A DNA stretch of 64,000 nucleotides from Ruminococcus sp. AM36-2AA. GTDB lineage: Bacteria > Bacillota > Clostridia > Lachnospirales > Lachnospiraceae. Where the stretch lies: NCBI RefSeq assembly GCF_003461955.1, contig NZ_QTYB01000008.1:1-64000 (forward strand), written 5' to 3'. Below, in pieces: positions 63,085-64,000 of the stretch (the stretch's first letter is position 1; each line of letters begins with the position of its first letter). A program made the position numbers and the translations under genes. The notes beneath the pieces were generated by a model. It was not told the DNA's origin. It saw nothing but the letters and a program-made list of their open reading frames with translations, and did not search any database.

Positions 63085-64000
63085 TTATCCTCCATAAAAG
63101 GAAAGACCCGCAGGCAGCATAATTACTGCCATTACCACCAGCAGCATCAGTACCATTGGCAAAAGCAGTTTCGTTGCTGCCGCTTCGCCAAGTACTCTTG
63201 CTTTTCTTTTTCTTTCTTCCCATGCTTCCACAGATTCTTTTTCCAGCAGATCCGACAGATGCCTGCTTCCTTTCTGAAGATTCTGGATCAGCAGTGTTGC
63301 AAGTGTTTTATATTTTACCTGTCCACATCGCTCTCCAAATCTTCGATATGCCTCTGCCTCAGAAATTCCACTGTCCATTTCATAACATGTTGTCCGGATT
63401 TCTTCATAAGCCGCCCGCTCTTTTCCATTTTCTTTTTTTCCATAGTCCAGAGCGATCTTCTGAAATGCCTTTCTTGCAGTTAAACCAGCCTGTACCAGAA
63501 GTGTAAATTTCATGATCAGACCGGGATAATCCATCAGCATCTGCTCTTTTCTTTTTGCCTGGACAGTCTGCTTTTCCCTCTCTTTGCCAATTACCACCGC
63601 AAGTGCGGCTACCAGGCCAAGTGCGGCGATCAGATTTCCTTTCGTATCTTTCGGCTGCTCCCATTCCAGATGTTTTCCATTCCACGTATCCGGGAGATAA
63701 TAATATTCCGGATCATTCTTTTTCTGGTTATACTGTGCGATCATATCCTGCAGTTCTTTCTCGCGCTGCTGTTCTTCGCTCAGTTCTTTTTCCGGCTCTG
63801 TCTCTTCTCCGGTATCTTCCGTTTCTTTCTCCGGTACCTGTACATACAGAGAACCAGATTCTTTTCCGTCTACAGATACTATGAATTTCTCTTCGTAAGC
63901 ACCTGTCTCCTCTTTTTCCATACGGTAACCGGATGAATACACCGTGCCTCCTCCACTTTGTAATGTCAGGAGCATTCCGACGATGTTTCCGGCAAGTGCC
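63085..64000 (-). CDS. TadC-like pilus assembly membrane protein (5' end outside window)
   Basis: At least 305 residues; the frame stays open to the window end, so the start is not seen. A hydrophobic part is at the edge, followed by a charged Glu/Lys-rich segment, a second membrane segment (LIAALGLVAALAVVI) and a T2SF-type domain (MDYPGLIMKFTLLVQAGLTARKAF, GISEAEAYRRFGERC, LLEKESVEAWEERKRKARVLGEAAATKLLLPM). This is the TadB/TadC platform fold. It should anchor the secretion ATPase, expected just beyond the window. The charged insert of about 90 residues is longer than in TadC of model species. Confidence 0.8.
   Translation of the reverse strand, partial: ALAGNIVGMLLTLQSGGGTVYSSGYRMEKEETGAYEEKFIVSVDGKESGSLYVQVPEKETEDTGEETEPEKELSEEQQREKELQDMIAQYNQKKNDPEYYYLPDTWNGKHLEWEQPKDTKGNLIAALGLVAALAVVIGKEREKQTVQAKRKEQMLMDYPGLIMKFTLLVQAGLTARKAFQKIALDYGKKENGKERAAYEEIRTTCYEMDSGISEAEAYRRFGERCGQVKYKTLATLLIQNLQKGSRHLSDLLEKESVEAWEERKRKARVLGEAAATKLLLPMVLMLLVVMAVIMLPAGLSFYGG

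Overview
The window looks like a chromosomal segment of a low-to-mid GC, spore-forming anaerobic Firmicute, most likely a Lachnospiraceae member (Blautia/Dorea-like; this is inference). Supporting signs are the large Gram-positive SRP RNA with an Alu domain, sporulation genes (yyaC, spoVG), split transketolase, the paired GlgC/GlgD, DnaD with a DnaI/DnaC-type loader, DUF5711/DUF5702/DUF6382-type proteins typical of this family, and an oxygen-sensitive radical-SAM activase. I see no prophage, insertion sequence or CRISPR array. Most genes are on the minus strand.

Layout. 1-316: tandem minus-strand promoters firing out of the left edge, perhaps into an rRNA operon. 317-3607: envelope operon (degenerate MPN-LysM protein, DUF5711, CvpA). 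3766-4368: yyaC behind a sigma-F-like promoter. 4384-8263: fsa-tktN-tktC sugar-phosphate operon with a LacI regulator upstream. 8313-12072: recR-ybaB-dnaX-pfkA, then the SRP RNA (12321-12582), yqeY and tadA. 14082-19779: a complete urease operon ureA-B-C-I-E-F-G-D, including a UreI/AmiS channel, behind a consensus promoter that fires straight into a terminator-like hairpin. 20058-25859: NrdG-like activase, a proline-rich DUF6128-like protein, tRNA-Pro(CGG) and a 1168-residue surface protein. 26268-27249: bioY with a probable BirA operator, plus a DUF1284 protein. 27477-28199: a solitary PduB-like microcompartment shell gene. 28392-32820: 3D-domain wall protein, spoVG, glgD, glgC.

33134-38235 is the main plus-strand block: murC, a dense DnaA-box cluster, dnaD, dnaC/dnaI-like loader, prs. 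From 38424 the minus strand resumes: YhaN/YhaO-type nuclease pair, asnS, an InlB-repeat SGNH hydrolase, galT, an 817-residue anchored propeller protein with a methyltransferase, mtnN, TSCPD protein (+), and a beta-CASP RNase-like protein. 53187-56283 holds a secreted protein, a DUF4367 anti-sigma-like protein and a sigma factor, with murG (+) between them. 56307-58077 has HIT, an orphan histidine kinase (+) and a rhomboid protease. 58220-64000 is part of a Tad pilus locus: TadC (cut by the window end), a 59-residue Flp pilin, DUF5702, two TadE-like proteins, a prepilin peptidase and an FHA protein.

The most unusual signals are (1) a pair of roughly 62-nt intergenic elements 10 kb apart (28252 and 38299) that share flanks and show a compensatory stem change; (2) the DnaA-box cluster upstream of the helicase-loading genes; (3) the urease leader hairpin; (4) the lone shell protein gene; (5) a degenerate MPN domain joined to LysM; and (6) a TadE-like protein carrying duplicated Cys/His motifs. 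No obvious multi-gene defence or wholly novel system was seen.
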